64,000 nt of DNA from Allokutzneria oryzae (GTDB lineage Bacteria; Actinomycetota; Actinomycetes; Mycobacteriales; Pseudonocardiaceae), in contig NZ_JBHLZU010000014.1 of NCBI RefSeq assembly GCF_042429765.1, forward strand, positions 279,879 through 343,878, in the 5' to 3' direction. The stretch's first letter is position 1. Each line of letters opens with the position of its first letter. The position numbers and the translations under genes are program-made. The notes beneath the pieces are model-generated. The model did no database searches, was not told where the DNA came from, and worked only from the letters and a program-made list of their open reading frames with translations. Below are positions 33,326 through 42,517 of the stretch, piece by piece.

Positions 33326-34480
33326 ATGACAGAGCAGGCGGGTCCCCTGGACGGCGTGCGGGTGATCGACCTGTCCACCGTGGTGATGGGGCCGTACGCG
33401 GCGCAGATCCTCGGAGACCTGGGCGCCGACGTGATCAGGATCGAGTCGCCGAACGACACCGCGCGCCGCGGCAACCACCACCGCTCCCCCGGCATGACGC
33501 CGCTGAGCATGAACGTCAACCGCAACAAGCGCAGCGTCTCGCTGAACCTCAAGGACGACACCGACCGGGAACGGGCGCTGCGACTGCTCGACTCCGCCGA
33601 CGCGGTGATCACCAACATGCGGCCGGGTGCGCTGGGCAGGCTGCGGATGACCTACGACGAGCTCGCCGAACGCAACCCTCGGCTGATCTACGTGCACGCA
33701 CAGGGTTTCCGCGGTGACTCCGACCGCGCGGGCAACGCCGCCTACGACGAGACCGTGCAGGCCGCGTCCGGGCTGGTGGACATCGCCAACCGCGCGCTGG
33801 GCATGACCAACTACCTGCCCACGATCCTCGGCGACAAGGTGTCGTCGCTGACCATCGTGTACTCGCTGCTCGCTGCGCTGGTGCACCAGCGGGCCACCGG
33901 GCGCGGCCAGCACGTGGAGGTGCCGATGACCGACACCCTGATCGCCTTCAACATGGTCGAGCACCTGGCCGGGCACACCTTCGAGCCCCCGCTCGGGCCG
34001 AGCGGCTACCCGCTGGCGATGGCCAGCTCCCACCGCGCGGTGCCCACCAAGGACGGCCTGGCCTGCGTGATCCCGTACACGCCGCGGAACTACCGCGACT
34101 TCTTCGCCGCCGCAGGGCGCCACGACCTGGTCAGCCACCCGCTGGTCAACGGCGAAGTGATCAACAGCGACGACGCCGAGGAGCTGGGGCTGCTGATCGA
34201 GGAGTGCTCCCCCGCGCTGACCACGGACGAGTGGTCGCGGGTGTGCGCGGAGCACAGCATCCCGATGGCGCCGGTGCTGGAGCTGGAGACCGCGCACGAG
34301 GACCCCTACGTCCGCGACGGCCACCTGCTCGACGTGGTGGAGCACCCGACCGAGGGCCCGATCCGCACGATCGGCATCCCGGTGCGCTTCTCCGCGACGC
34401 CCGCCTCGATCCGCCGCCTCGCCGCGCGGCCGGGCGAGCACACCGAGGAGGTCCTGCGGGAGCTGGAGGTCATGGCATGA
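33326..34480 (+). CDS. CaiB/BaiF family (class III) CoA-transferase
   Basis: The 384-residue class III CoA-transferase has LDGVRVIDLSTVVMGPYAAQ at the N-terminus, LGADVIRIESP and the family segment YDETVQAASGLVDI, with the catalytic Asp expected in this region (AAYDETVQA near residue 150). ATG 33326 is preceded by GAGGTGG; a GTG nine bases upstream is the alternative. It moves CoA between an acyl-CoA and a free acid. It heads five coupled genes; ATGA overlap links it to the enoyl-CoA hydratase. With no CoA ligase in the operon it is the likely activation step. Confidence 0.9.
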   Translation: MTEQAGPLDGVRVIDLSTVVMGPYAAQILGDLGADVIRIESPNDTARRGNHHRSPGMTPLSMNVNRNKRSVSLNLKDDTDRERALRLLDSADAVITNMRPGALGRLRMTYDELAERNPRLIYVHAQGFRGDSDRAGNAAYDETVQAASGLVDIANRALGMTNYLPTILGDKVSSLTIVYSLLAALVHQRATGRGQHVEVPMTDTLIAFNMVEHLAGHTFEPPLGPSGYPLAMASSHRAVPTKDGLACVIPYTPRNYRDFFAAAGRHDLVSHPLVNGEVINSDDAEELGLLIEECSPALTTDEWSRVCAEHSIPMAPVLELETAHEDPYVRDGHLLDVVEHPTEGPIRTIGIPVRFSATPASIRRLAARPGEHTEEVLRELEVMA

Positions 34481-35241
34481 GCACCGAGGTTCGCACCGAG
34501 GTCATCGGATCGACGCTGCTGATCACGATCGACCGGCCGGGCGCGAGGAACGCGGTGAACGCCGCCGTCGCGGCCAAGCTCTCCGCCGCGATCGACCGGC
34601 TTGAGCAGGAACCCGGCCTGCGGGTCGGCGTGCTCACCGGAACCGGCGGCACGTTCAGCGCGGGCATGGACCTCAAGGCCGCGCTCACGGGCGAGTCGCC
34701 CACCGTCCCCGGCCGGGGGTTCGGCGGGCTCGCCAGGGCGGAGACCACCAAGCCGCTGATCGCCGCCGTGGAGGGCTGGGCCGTCGGCGGCGGCTTCGAG
34801 CTCGCCCTGTCGTGCGACCTGGTCGTGGCCGCCGAGGGCGCCAGGTTCGGGCTGCCGGAGGTGGCGCGCGGGTTGATCGCGGCGGGCGGCGGGGCGATCC
34901 GGCTGCCCAAGCGGCTGCCGCACCACCTGGCGATGGAGCTGCTGCTGACCGGTGACCCGATCACCGCCGACCGCGCCGAGCACGTCGGCCTGGTGAACCG
35001 CCTCGTGCCGAACGGCGAGGCCGCCGCGGCGGCGATCCAGCTCGCCGAGCACGTCGCCGCGAACGCGCCGCTCGCGCTGGCCGCCGTGAAACGGGTCGTG
35101 CGCGCCGCGGACGGAGTCACCGAGGACGAGGCGTATGCCGTGCAGGACAAGGAAATCGCCGCGTTGATGGCATCGGCCGACGTGCGCGAGGGCATGACCG
35201 CCTTCGCTGAGCGCCGCCTGCCGACCTGGACCGGGAGGTGA
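34477..35241 (+). CDS. Enoyl-CoA hydratase/isomerase (crotonase family)
   Basis: The 254-residue crotonase-fold protein has GTGGTFSAGMDLKAAL (first oxyanion-hole region, about residues 60-75), VEGWAVGGGFELALSCDLV (second oxyanion hole, about 100-118) and the catalytic-Glu region FGLPEVARGLIAAGGG. The Glu in LPEVARG is retained, consistent with hydratase activity. It overlaps the CoA-transferase stop by 4 bp. It should hydrate the enoyl-CoA made by the acyl-CoA dehydrogenase encoded in the same operon. Confidence 0.92.
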   Translation: MSTEVRTEVIGSTLLITIDRPGARNAVNAAVAAKLSAAIDRLEQEPGLRVGVLTGTGGTFSAGMDLKAALTGESPTVPGRGFGGLARAETTKPLIAAVEGWAVGGGFELALSCDLVVAAEGARFGLPEVARGLIAAGGGAIRLPKRLPHHLAMELLLTGDPITADRAEHVGLVNRLVPNGEAAAAAIQLAEHVAANAPLALAAVKRVVRAADGVTEDEAYAVQDKEIAALMASADVREGMTAFAERRLPTWTGR

Positions 35242-35245
35242 GACC

Positions 35246-35992
35246 GTGCGAAGCCAGGATGTGCTCCAGCACGTGACCACGCCGCTGGTGAACCCCGCGT
35301 TCGCCCCCGTGACGCCCAGGTTCACCGACCGCGAGTACCTGAACATCGTCTACCGCACCGACATCGACGCGCTGCGCGCCGTGGTCCCGGAGCCGCTGCG
35401 GATCGAAGAACCGTTGGTGCGCTTCGAGGTCATGAAGATGGGCGACGTCAGCGGCTACGGCCCCTACACCGAGTCCGGGCAGGCGATCCCGGTCAGCTTC
35501 GAGGGTGAGCGCGGCGAGTTCCTGCACGCCATGTACCTCGACAACTTCCCGGCGACCGCGTCCGGCCGCGAGGTGAGCGCGTACCCGAAAACCATTGGCA
35601 CGCCGAGGTTGTACGTCGACCACGGCGCTCTGGTCGGCACGTTGGACTACGGCTCGCTCCGGGTGGCGACGGCGACCATGGGCTACAAGCACCACTCGCT
35701 CGACCCGGCCGAGGCCGCCGCGCAGATCACCGTTCCGACCTACATGCTCAAGCTGGCGCCGGGCTACGACGGCGCACCACGAGTCGCGGAGCTGGTCCGT
35801 TCCCGGATCACCGACATCACCGTGAAGCAGGCGTGGACCGGACCGGCCCGGTTGCAGCTGTTCGAGCACGTGCTCGCGCCGATGGCCGACCTCCCCGTGC
35901 TGGAGGTCGTCTCCGCGAGCCACATCATCACCGACCTCACCCTGCCCAGGGTCACGCCGGTGCACGACTACCTCTCGGAGGCTCAGCGATGA
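35246..35992 (+). CDS. Acetoacetate decarboxylase-family protein
   Basis: The 248-residue protein keeps the Schiff-base Lys in GREVSAYPKTIG (about residue 115), the match to the ADC active-site EL(S)AYPK motif, and the flanking beta-cone segments (FLHAMYLDN; LYVDHGALVGTLDYG). ADC enzymes decarboxylate 3-oxo acids; some relatives catalyse aldol or dehydration reactions. GTG 35246 starts 4 bp after the crotonase stop; its own stop overlaps the next ATG. In this operon it would act on a free 3-oxo acid after CoA removal. Confidence 0.85.
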   Translation: MRSQDVLQHVTTPLVNPAFAPVTPRFTDREYLNIVYRTDIDALRAVVPEPLRIEEPLVRFEVMKMGDVSGYGPYTESGQAIPVSFEGERGEFLHAMYLDNFPATASGREVSAYPKTIGTPRLYVDHGALVGTLDYGSLRVATATMGYKHHSLDPAEAAAQITVPTYMLKLAPGYDGAPRVAELVRSRITDITVKQAWTGPARLQLFEHVLAPMADLPVLEVVSASHIITDLTLPRVTPVHDYLSEAQR

Positions 35993-36939
35993 GAACCGCT
36001 GTCATCGGCGCGGGCACGATCGGTCTGTCCTGGGCGGCGCTGTTCGCCGCGCACGGCGCCGAGGTCCGCGTCACCGACCCCCGACCCGACCTCGCCGACG
36101 CGGTTCGCGAGGCACTGACCACCTTCGGACCGCACCTCGCGACCCAAGGGCTCGACGTGCGAGGGATCGCCGACCGCGTGCACTTGGCGGACAGCGTCGC
36201 CGAAGCGGTTCACGGCGCGGACATCGTGCAGGAGAACGGTCCCGAGGACGTGGAGCTCAAGCGGAAGCTGTTCGCCGAGGTGGCCCGCGAGGCCCCCGCG
36301 CACGCGTTGTTGCTCAGCTCCTCCTCGGCGATCCCCTCGACCGCGTTCACCGGTGATCTGTCCACTGAGGACGCTGCGAGAGTCCTCATCGGACACCCGT
36401 TCAACCCGCCGCACATCATGCCGCTGGTCGAGGTCGTTCCCGGCGAACGCACCGCCGAGGACGCGGTCCGGCGCGCGGTGGAGTTCTACCGCTCCGTCGG
36501 CCGCACCCCGGTCGTGGAGCGCAAGGAGCTGCCGGGATTCGTCGGCAACCGGTTGCAGAACGCGTTGCAGCGCGAGGCTGTTCACCTTGTGCAGCAAGGT
36601 GTTGTGACTCCCGCAGAACTGGACACCGTGATCACGAACTCGCTCGGTCTGCGGTGGGCGACCGTGGGGCCGTTCCTCGGCTCACACCTCGGTGGCGGCC
36701 CGGGCGGGTACCGGCACATGAGCGAGCACATCGGCGCGTCGATGCGACGGATGTGGGACTCCCTGGGGACTCCTTCGCTGTCACCGGAGTCCCAGGAGCG
36801 GGTGATCGAGGCCGTCGAGCGCGACTACGGCGGCTCCTCCTACGCCGAGCTGACCAAGACGCGCGACCGCAAGCAGCTCGCGGTGCTGTCCGCGACAACA
36901 GCGTCGGAGAAGACAACGGGATCGGAGAACCAGTCATGA
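35989..36939 (+). CDS. 3-hydroxyacyl-CoA dehydrogenase-type oxidoreductase
   Basis: The 316-residue NAD-dependent dehydrogenase begins with the Rossmann motif VIGAGTIGLSWAALFAAHG. The catalytic His follows in IGHPFNPPHIMPLVEVVPG (about residue 140), then the C-terminal helical domain begins at ELPGFVGNRLQNALQREA. The same family includes L-carnitine dehydrogenase and lambda-crystallin-like enzymes, so a free hydroxy acid is possible as substrate. It overlaps both neighbours by 4 bp. It should oxidise the 3-hydroxy product of the crotonase. Confidence 0.88.
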   Translation: MRTAVIGAGTIGLSWAALFAAHGAEVRVTDPRPDLADAVREALTTFGPHLATQGLDVRGIADRVHLADSVAEAVHGADIVQENGPEDVELKRKLFAEVAREAPAHALLLSSSSAIPSTAFTGDLSTEDAARVLIGHPFNPPHIMPLVEVVPGERTAEDAVRRAVEFYRSVGRTPVVERKELPGFVGNRLQNALQREAVHLVQQGVVTPAELDTVITNSLGLRWATVGPFLGSHLGGGPGGYRHMSEHIGASMRRMWDSLGTPSLSPESQERVIEAVERDYGGSSYAELTKTRDRKQLAVLSATTASEKTTGSENQS

Positions 36940-38120
36940 CCAACGACCTGCTCACCGCGGACTTCTACGCCTACGAGGACCTGCTGGCCGAGGACGAGCG
37001 CAAGATCCTGACCCGGGTCCGGGAGTTCCTGCGCACCGAGATCAGCCCGCACGTCAACGAGTACTGGGCCAAGGGCGAGTTCCCGCGCGAGTTCATCGGC
37101 AAGTTCCGCGAGCTCGGCCTTGCCGGGCTGGCCTACGAGGGCTACGGCGACCCGCTGCCCAGGGCGAGCAACCTGCTGCTCGGCACGCTGGCCATGGAGT
37201 ACAGCCGGGTGGACGCCTCCACCGGCACGTTCTACGGCGTCCACAGTGGACTCGCGATGTACAGCGTGTACCAGGGCGGCGACCAGGAGCAGCGGGACCG
37301 GTGGCTGCCCGCGATGGCCGCGATGGACAAGATCGGCGCGTTCGCGATGACCGAGCCGCTCGGCGGCTCCGACGTCGCTGGCGGCATGCGCACCACCGCG
37401 CGGCGCGTGGGTGAGGAGTGGGTGCTCAACGGCGCGAAACGCTGGATCGGCAACGCCACCTTCGCCGACCTCATCGTGGTGTGGGCGCGCGACGAGGCCG
37501 ACGACAAGGTCAAGGGGTTCGTCGTCGAGAAGGGCGCTCCGGGCTTCACGGCGGTGAAGATCGAGGGCAAGACCGGATTCCGCATCGTGGAGAACGCCGA
37601 GATCACCCTGACCGACGTGCGGGTGCCCGAGGCCAACCGGCTCCAGCGGATCAACTCCTTCCGCGACGTCGCGGAGATCCTGCGCGCCACCCGCGGCGGC
37701 GTCGCGTGGCAGGCGCTGGGCGTGATGGTCGGCGCCTACGAGCTCGCGCTGAGCTACGCCAAGGAGCGCGAGCAGTTCGGCCGCCCGATCGCGCGGTTCC
37801 AGCTCGTGCAGGACCTGCTCGTGCGCAGCCTCGGCAACATCACCGCGTCGTGGGGCATGCTGGCGCAGCTCGCGCGGCTGCAGGACCAGGGCGTCTTCCG
37901 CGACGAGCACTCCTCGTTGGCCAAGGCCCACGTCACCGCGCGGATGCGCGAGGTGGTGGCGTGGTGCCGGGAGCTCTTCGGCGGCAACGGCATCGTGCTC
38001 GACCACGACATCGCGCGGTTCTTCGCCGACGCTGAAGCGATCTACTCGTTCGAGGGCACCCGTGAGATGAACACGCTGATCGTGGGCAAGGCGGTCACCG
38101 GCCACTCGGCCTTCGTCTGA
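36936..38120 (+). CDS. Acyl-CoA dehydrogenase (glutaryl-CoA-dehydrogenase-like)
   Basis: The 394-residue flavoprotein has the ACAD signatures AFAMTEPLGGSDVAGGMRTT (about residues 135-154), KRWIGNATFADL and the C-terminal YSFEGTREMNTLIVGKA, where the Glu matches the catalytic base position of the glutaryl-CoA dehydrogenase branch. ATG 36936 overlaps the dehydrogenase stop (ATGA). It introduces the alpha-beta double bond that the crotonase hydrates. A perfect rho-independent hairpin follows the stop, closing the operon. Confidence 0.92.
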   Translation: MTNDLLTADFYAYEDLLAEDERKILTRVREFLRTEISPHVNEYWAKGEFPREFIGKFRELGLAGLAYEGYGDPLPRASNLLLGTLAMEYSRVDASTGTFYGVHSGLAMYSVYQGGDQEQRDRWLPAMAAMDKIGAFAMTEPLGGSDVAGGMRTTARRVGEEWVLNGAKRWIGNATFADLIVVWARDEADDKVKGFVVEKGAPGFTAVKIEGKTGFRIVENAEITLTDVRVPEANRLQRINSFRDVAEILRATRGGVAWQALGVMVGAYELALSYAKEREQFGRPIARFQLVQDLLVRSLGNITASWGMLAQLARLQDQGVFRDEHSSLAKAHVTARMREVVAWCRELFGGNGIVLDHDIARFFADAEAIYSFEGTREMNTLIVGKAVTGHSAFV

Positions 38121-38131
38121 GCCGGTCCGAT

Positions 38132-38161
38132 ATGCCCCCGGATCACCCGATTCGGGGGCAT
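38132..38161 (+). terminator. Terminator of the acyl-CoA operon
   Basis: ATGCCCCCG (38132-38140) pairs perfectly with CGGGGGCAT (38153-38161) around a 12-nt loop, 12 bp after the acyl-CoA dehydrogenase stop. It lacks a long U-tract, as is usual in actinomycetes. Confidence 0.75.
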
Positions 38162-38172
38162 TCGTGCGGTTA

Positions 38173-38194
38173 CGCAATTTTGCGCGCCACGCAA
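38173..38194. promoter_or_regulatory. Probable TetR operator and promoter
   Basis: CGCAATTTTGCG (38173-38184) is a 12-bp palindrome and ACGCAA recurs at 38189-38194. A -10-like TGTAAG is close behind, only a few bases before the GTG of the TetR gene at 38218. The layout fits autorepression of the TetR/ABC operon with a very short leader. Confidence 0.5.
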
Positions 38195-38217
38195 AAAGTG
38201 TGTGTAAGGTGTCCGGC

Positions 38218-38829
38218 GTGGGACTGCGAGAACGCAAGAAGCTGGCGGCGCGCGAGGCGCTGAGCTGGGCGGCGCTCAAGCTCGCCATGGAGAACGGCCC
38301 GGAGAACGTGCGCGTCGAGCAGATCGCCGCCGAGGCCGGGGTCTCCCCCAGGACGTTCAACAACTACTTCTCCAGCAAGGAGGAGGCGATCTGCGCCATC
38401 GGCGTGGACCGCCAGGAACGGATCCGCTCCGCGCTGCTTGCGCGGCCCGCCGACGAGCCGCTGTGGGACGCGGTGATCAGCTCCGTGCTGGAGCAGTACG
38501 GCGGCGAGCCCGACCGCGAGCAGGTCGCCAGGGTGCGGCTGCAGATGCGGCACTCCTCGTTGCAGGGCGAGCACCTCAAGGCCCGCGCCGCCATCGAGCG
38601 CGTGCTCGCCGAGGGCATCGCCGAGCGGATCGGCGTGGATATCCGAATTGACATGTATCCGAGCCTTGTTGCGGGTGCGGTGTCCAGCGCGACCCGGGTG
38701 GCCATGGACCACTGGCTGAACTCCGGCACCGAACAACGGCTCGTCCCGCTGCTGACCGAGGCGTTACGGGCCGTCGCCGCCGGCCTGCCCGAACCGCTAC
38801 CACCACGCCGAAAGAAGCCGCCGTGCTGA
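38218..38829 (+). CDS. TetR-family regulator of the ABC exporter
   Basis: The 203-residue protein has the HTH LRERKKLAAREALSWAALKL to AAEAGVSPRTFNNYFSSKEEAI and a helical ligand domain. The GVSPRTFNNYF recognition helix is common in actinomycete TetR repressors of drug exporters. GTG 38218 is chosen because the region before it is filled by palindrome and promoter elements. Its stop overlaps the first ABC gene by 7 bp, so regulator and exporter are one operon. Confidence 0.88.
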   Translation: MGLRERKKLAAREALSWAALKLAMENGPENVRVEQIAAEAGVSPRTFNNYFSSKEEAICAIGVDRQERIRSALLARPADEPLWDAVISSVLEQYGGEPDREQVARVRLQMRHSSLQGEHLKARAAIERVLAEGIAERIGVDIRIDMYPSLVAGAVSSATRVAMDHWLNSGTEQRLVPLLTEALRAVAAGLPEPLPPRRKKPPC

Positions 38830-40556
38830 CCAGACTGCTCCGCACCCATCTCCGGCCGTACTCCCGGCCGCTGCTGCTCGTGTCCCTGTTCCAGCTCGCG
38901 CAGACCCTGGCGGCCCTCTACCTGCCGACCCTCAACGCCGACATCATCGACAACGGCGTGGTCAAGGGCGACACCGGCTACATCATCGAGGTCGGCGCGG
39001 TCATGCTCGCCGTCACGCTGGTGCAGATCGCCTGTTCGATCGGCGCGGTCTACTTCGGCGCGCGCACCGCCATGGCGCTCGGCAGGGACGTGCGCTCGGC
39101 GGTCTTCCACCGGGTGCAGGACTTCTCCGCCCGCGAGGTCGGCCACTTCGGCACGCCATCGCTGATCACCAGGACCACCAACGACGTCCAGCAGGTGCAG
39201 ATGCTGGCGCTGATGACGTTCAACCTGGTGGCATCGGCGCCGATCATGGCGGTCGGCGGCATCCTGATGGCGCTCAACCAGGACGTGCCGCTGTCCTCGC
39301 TGCTGCTGGTCGCGGTGCCGCTGCTGGGCATCGCGGTCGGCGTGGTGGTCTCCAGGATGCGCCCGGCCTTCCGCTCCATGCAGACCCGCATCGACGCCAT
39401 CAACCGCGTGCTGCGCGAGCAGATCAGCGGTATCCGGGTGATCCGCGCGTTCGTCCGCGACACCCACGAGCGCGAGCGCTTCACCGCGGCCAACACCGAC
39501 CTGCTCGCGGTGTCGCTGCGGGTGGGCAGGCTGACCGCGTTGATGTCACCGGTGGTGATGTTCGTCTTCAACGCCTCCAGCGTCGCCGTGCTGTGGTTCG
39601 GCGCCGGGCGCATCGACAGCGGGTCCATGCAGGTCGGCGCGCTGACCGCGTTCCTGTCCTACCTGATGCAGATCCTGATGTCGGTGATGATGGCGACGTT
39701 CATGTTCATGATGGTGCCGCGCGCCGAGGTCTGCGCCGAGCGCATCCAGGAGGTGCTCCAGACCTCCTCCAGCGTGGTGCTCGCGGAGAACCCGGTGACG
39801 CTGACCGCCCCGCGCGGTGAGCTCGAACTGCGCGGCGTCGGGTTCCGGTACCCCGGAGCGGAACGGCCCGTGCTGCACGGGATCGACCTGGTCGCCCGGC
39901 CCGGCGAGACCACCGCGATCATCGGCAGCACCGGCAGCGGCAAGACCACGCTGCTCAACCTGGTGCCCCGCCTCGTCGACGCCACCGAGGGCAGAGTGCT
40001 CATCGACGGCGTCGACGTCCGCCAGCTCGACGCGGACTCGTTGCCGGCTGCCGTCGGCCTTGTGCCGCAACGGGCCTACCTGTTCTCCGGCACCATCGCC
40101 TCGAACCTGCGCTACGGCAAGCCGGACGCGACCGACGAGGAGCTGTGGCACGCGCTGGAGATCGCGCAGGCCCGCGACTTCGTGGAACGGCTGCCGGAGG
40201 GCCTCGACGCGCCGGTCGCCCAGGGCGGCACCAACGTCTCCGGTGGTCAGCGGCAGCGCCTGGCCATCGCCAGGATGCTGGTGAACCGCCCGCCGATCTA
40301 CCTCTTCGACGACTCCTTCTCCGCGCTGGACTACGCGACCGACGCGGCGCTGCGGACCGCGCTCGCCGGTGAGACCGCACAGTCCACAGTGGTCATCGTC
40401 GCCCAGCGGATCAGCACCATCAGGCACGCGGACCGCATCGTGGTGCTCGACGACGGCCGCGTGGTCGGCACCGGAAGCCACCAGGAGCTGATGGTCTCCT
40501 GCGAGGTCTACCGCGAGATCGTGCTCTCCCAGCTCAGCGAACAGGAGGCGGCGTGA
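38823..40556 (+). CDS. ABC exporter subunit (TMD-NBD), degenerate-site half
   Basis: The 577-residue half-transporter has six membrane helices (about residues 18-300) and an ATPase domain with Walker A GSTGSGKTTLL, signature NVSGGQRQRL and Walker B YLFDDSFSALD. The residue after Walker B is Asp where the catalytic Glu is expected, as in the degenerate site of heterodimeric exporters. The next gene encodes the partner and overlaps by 4 bp (GTGA). It exports a drug or lipid-like substrate, to be recognised by the TetR ligand pocket. Confidence 0.92.
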   Translation: MLTRLLRTHLRPYSRPLLLVSLFQLAQTLAALYLPTLNADIIDNGVVKGDTGYIIEVGAVMLAVTLVQIACSIGAVYFGARTAMALGRDVRSAVFHRVQDFSAREVGHFGTPSLITRTTNDVQQVQMLALMTFNLVASAPIMAVGGILMALNQDVPLSSLLLVAVPLLGIAVGVVVSRMRPAFRSMQTRIDAINRVLREQISGIRVIRAFVRDTHERERFTAANTDLLAVSLRVGRLTALMSPVVMFVFNASSVAVLWFGAGRIDSGSMQVGALTAFLSYLMQILMSVMMATFMFMMVPRAEVCAERIQEVLQTSSSVVLAENPVTLTAPRGELELRGVGFRYPGAERPVLHGIDLVARPGETTAIIGSTGSGKTTLLNLVPRLVDATEGRVLIDGVDVRQLDADSLPAAVGLVPQRAYLFSGTIASNLRYGKPDATDEELWHALEIAQARDFVERLPEGLDAPVAQGGTNVSGGQRQRLAIARMLVNRPPIYLFDDSFSALDYATDAALRTALAGETAQSTVVIVAQRISTIRHADRIVVLDDGRVVGTGSHQELMVSCEVYREIVLSQLSEQEAA

Positions 40557-42508
40557 GTACCCCGACGACCACCAGGTCCGCACCGCCGGCGGGTCCCGGC
40601 GGCAACGCGATGGCCCGCATGATGGGCGGCCCGCCCGCCAAGGCCACCGACTTCCGCGGCTCCGTGCGCAGGCTGTTCGGGCTGCTGGCCCCGCAGCGGA
40701 TCGCGCTCGTGGGCATCCTGGCCGTCGGTGCCGTCAGCGTCGCGCTGACGGTCGTCGGCCCGATGGTGCTGGGCCGCGCGACCGACCTGATCTTCTCCGG
40801 CGTCGTCAGCAAGCAGTTCCCCGCGGGCCTGACGAAGGACCAGGTGATCGCCGGGCTGCGCGCCGAGGGCAGGGACACGCTCGCGGACACCTTCGCCGCG
40901 ATGGACATCCGGCCCGGCCAGGGCATCGACTTCACCCACGTCGGCGAGGTCCTGCTGTTCGTGCTGGGCCTGTTCGTCGTGGCGTCGCTGTTCGCCTTCG
41001 TGCAGGGCAGGCTGACCGCGCGCGTGGTCCAGCACGCCGTGTTCGACCTGCGCGAGCGCGTCGAGGCGAAGTTCGCCAGGCTGCCGCTGAGCTACTTCGA
41101 CCGCCAGCCGCGCGGCGAGGTGCTGAGCAAGGTCACCAACGACATCGACAACCTGGCGCAGTCGATGCAGCAGACGCTGAGCCAGATGATGACCTCGCTG
41201 CTGACCATCGTCGGCGTGCTGGTGATGATGGTCGTGGTCTCGCCGCTGCTCGCGCTGGTCGCGCTGGTGACGGTGCCGCTGTCGGTGCTGGTGGCGGCGA
41301 AGGTCGGCAAGCGCGCCCAGCCGCAGTTCGTCAAGCAGTGGGCCACCACCGGCAAGCTCAACGGGCACATCGAGGAGATGTTCACCGGCCACTCGCTGGT
41401 CAAGGTCTTCGGCAGGCGCGAGCAGGCGGAACAGACCTTCCGCGAGCACAACGAGAACCTCTTCGACGCCAGCTACCGCTCCCAGTTCATCTCCGGCCTG
41501 ATCCAGCCCGCGATCATGTTCCTGGGCAACGTGAACTACGTGCTGATCGCGGTGGTCGGCGCACTGCGGGTGTCCTCGGGCGCACTGTCCCTCGGCGACG
41601 TGCAGGCGTTCATCCAGTACTCAAGGCAGTTCAGCCAGCCCCTGACCCAGGTCGCCGCGATGGCCAACCTGCTGCAGTCCGGTGTGGTCTCCGCCGAGCG
41701 GGTCTTCGCGCTGCTGGACGCGGAAGAGCAGTCGCCGGAGCCCGCCTCCCCCGTGCGCCAGAACGAGGTGCGCGGCCACGTGGAGTTCGAGCACGTGTCC
41801 TTCCGCTACCAGGAGGACACCCCGCTCATCGAGGACCTGTCGTTGTCCGTCCAACCCGGACGGACGGTGGCGATCGTCGGCCCCACGGGTGCGGGCAAGA
41901 CCACGCTGGTGAACCTGCTGATGCGCTTCTACGAGCTCGACGGCGGGCGGATCACCCTGGACGGCGTGGACATCGCGGAGATGACCCGCGAGGACGTCCG
42001 CGCCAAGACGGGAATGGTGCTCCAGGACGCCTGGCTCTTCGGCGGGACGATCGCGGAGAACATCGCCTACGGCTCGCCGGGCGCCACGCGGGAGCAGATC
42101 GTGGCGGCGGCGGAGGCGACGCACGTGGACCGCCTGGTGCGGACGCTGCCAGACGGCTACGACACGGTCGTCGACGAGGAGGGCGGCAACATCAGCGCGG
42201 GTGAGCGCCAGCTGATCACCGTCGCCCGTGCCTTCCTCGCCGAACCGGCGATCCTGATCCTGGACGAGGCGACCAGCTCGGTGGACACCAGGACCGAGGT
42301 CCTGATCCAGCGCGCGATGAACGCGCTGCGCGAAGGCCGCACCAGCTTCGTGATCGCGCATCGCCTGTCCACGATCCGCGACGCGGACCTGATCCTGGTG
42401 ATGGAGTCGGGCAGGATCGTCGAGCAGGGCACCCACTCCTCGCTCCTGGAAGCGGGCGGTCACTACGCCCGCCTCTACGCCGCCCAGTTCGCCGAAGCCA
42501 TCACCTAG
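40553..42508 (+). CDS. ABC exporter subunit (TMD-NBD), catalytic half
   Basis: The 651-residue half-transporter has a Pro/Gly-rich N-terminal tail, six membrane helices with a longer extracellular loop after helix 1 (about residues 85-130), and an ATPase domain with Walker A GPTGAGKTTLV, signature NISAGERQLI and Walker B ILILDEATSSVD with the catalytic Glu intact. The signature SAGER replaces SGGQR, a feature of one chain in heterodimeric exporters such as TmrAB-type pairs. A long hairpin follows directly. Confidence 0.92.
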   Translation: MSTPTTTRSAPPAGPGGNAMARMMGGPPAKATDFRGSVRRLFGLLAPQRIALVGILAVGAVSVALTVVGPMVLGRATDLIFSGVVSKQFPAGLTKDQVIAGLRAEGRDTLADTFAAMDIRPGQGIDFTHVGEVLLFVLGLFVVASLFAFVQGRLTARVVQHAVFDLRERVEAKFARLPLSYFDRQPRGEVLSKVTNDIDNLAQSMQQTLSQMMTSLLTIVGVLVMMVVVSPLLALVALVTVPLSVLVAAKVGKRAQPQFVKQWATTGKLNGHIEEMFTGHSLVKVFGRREQAEQTFREHNENLFDASYRSQFISGLIQPAIMFLGNVNYVLIAVVGALRVSSGALSLGDVQAFIQYSRQFSQPLTQVAAMANLLQSGVVSAERVFALLDAEEQSPEPASPVRQNEVRGHVEFEHVSFRYQEDTPLIEDLSLSVQPGRTVAIVGPTGAGKTTLVNLLMRFYELDGGRITLDGVDIAEMTREDVRAKTGMVLQDAWLFGGTIAENIAYGSPGATREQIVAAAEATHVDRLVRTLPDGYDTVVDEEGGNISAGERQLITVARAFLAEPAILILDEATSSVDTRTEVLIQRAMNALREGRTSFVIAHRLSTIRDADLILVMESGRIVEQGTHSSLLEAGGHYARLYAAQFAEAIT

Positions 42509-42517
42509 CCCTTTCTC

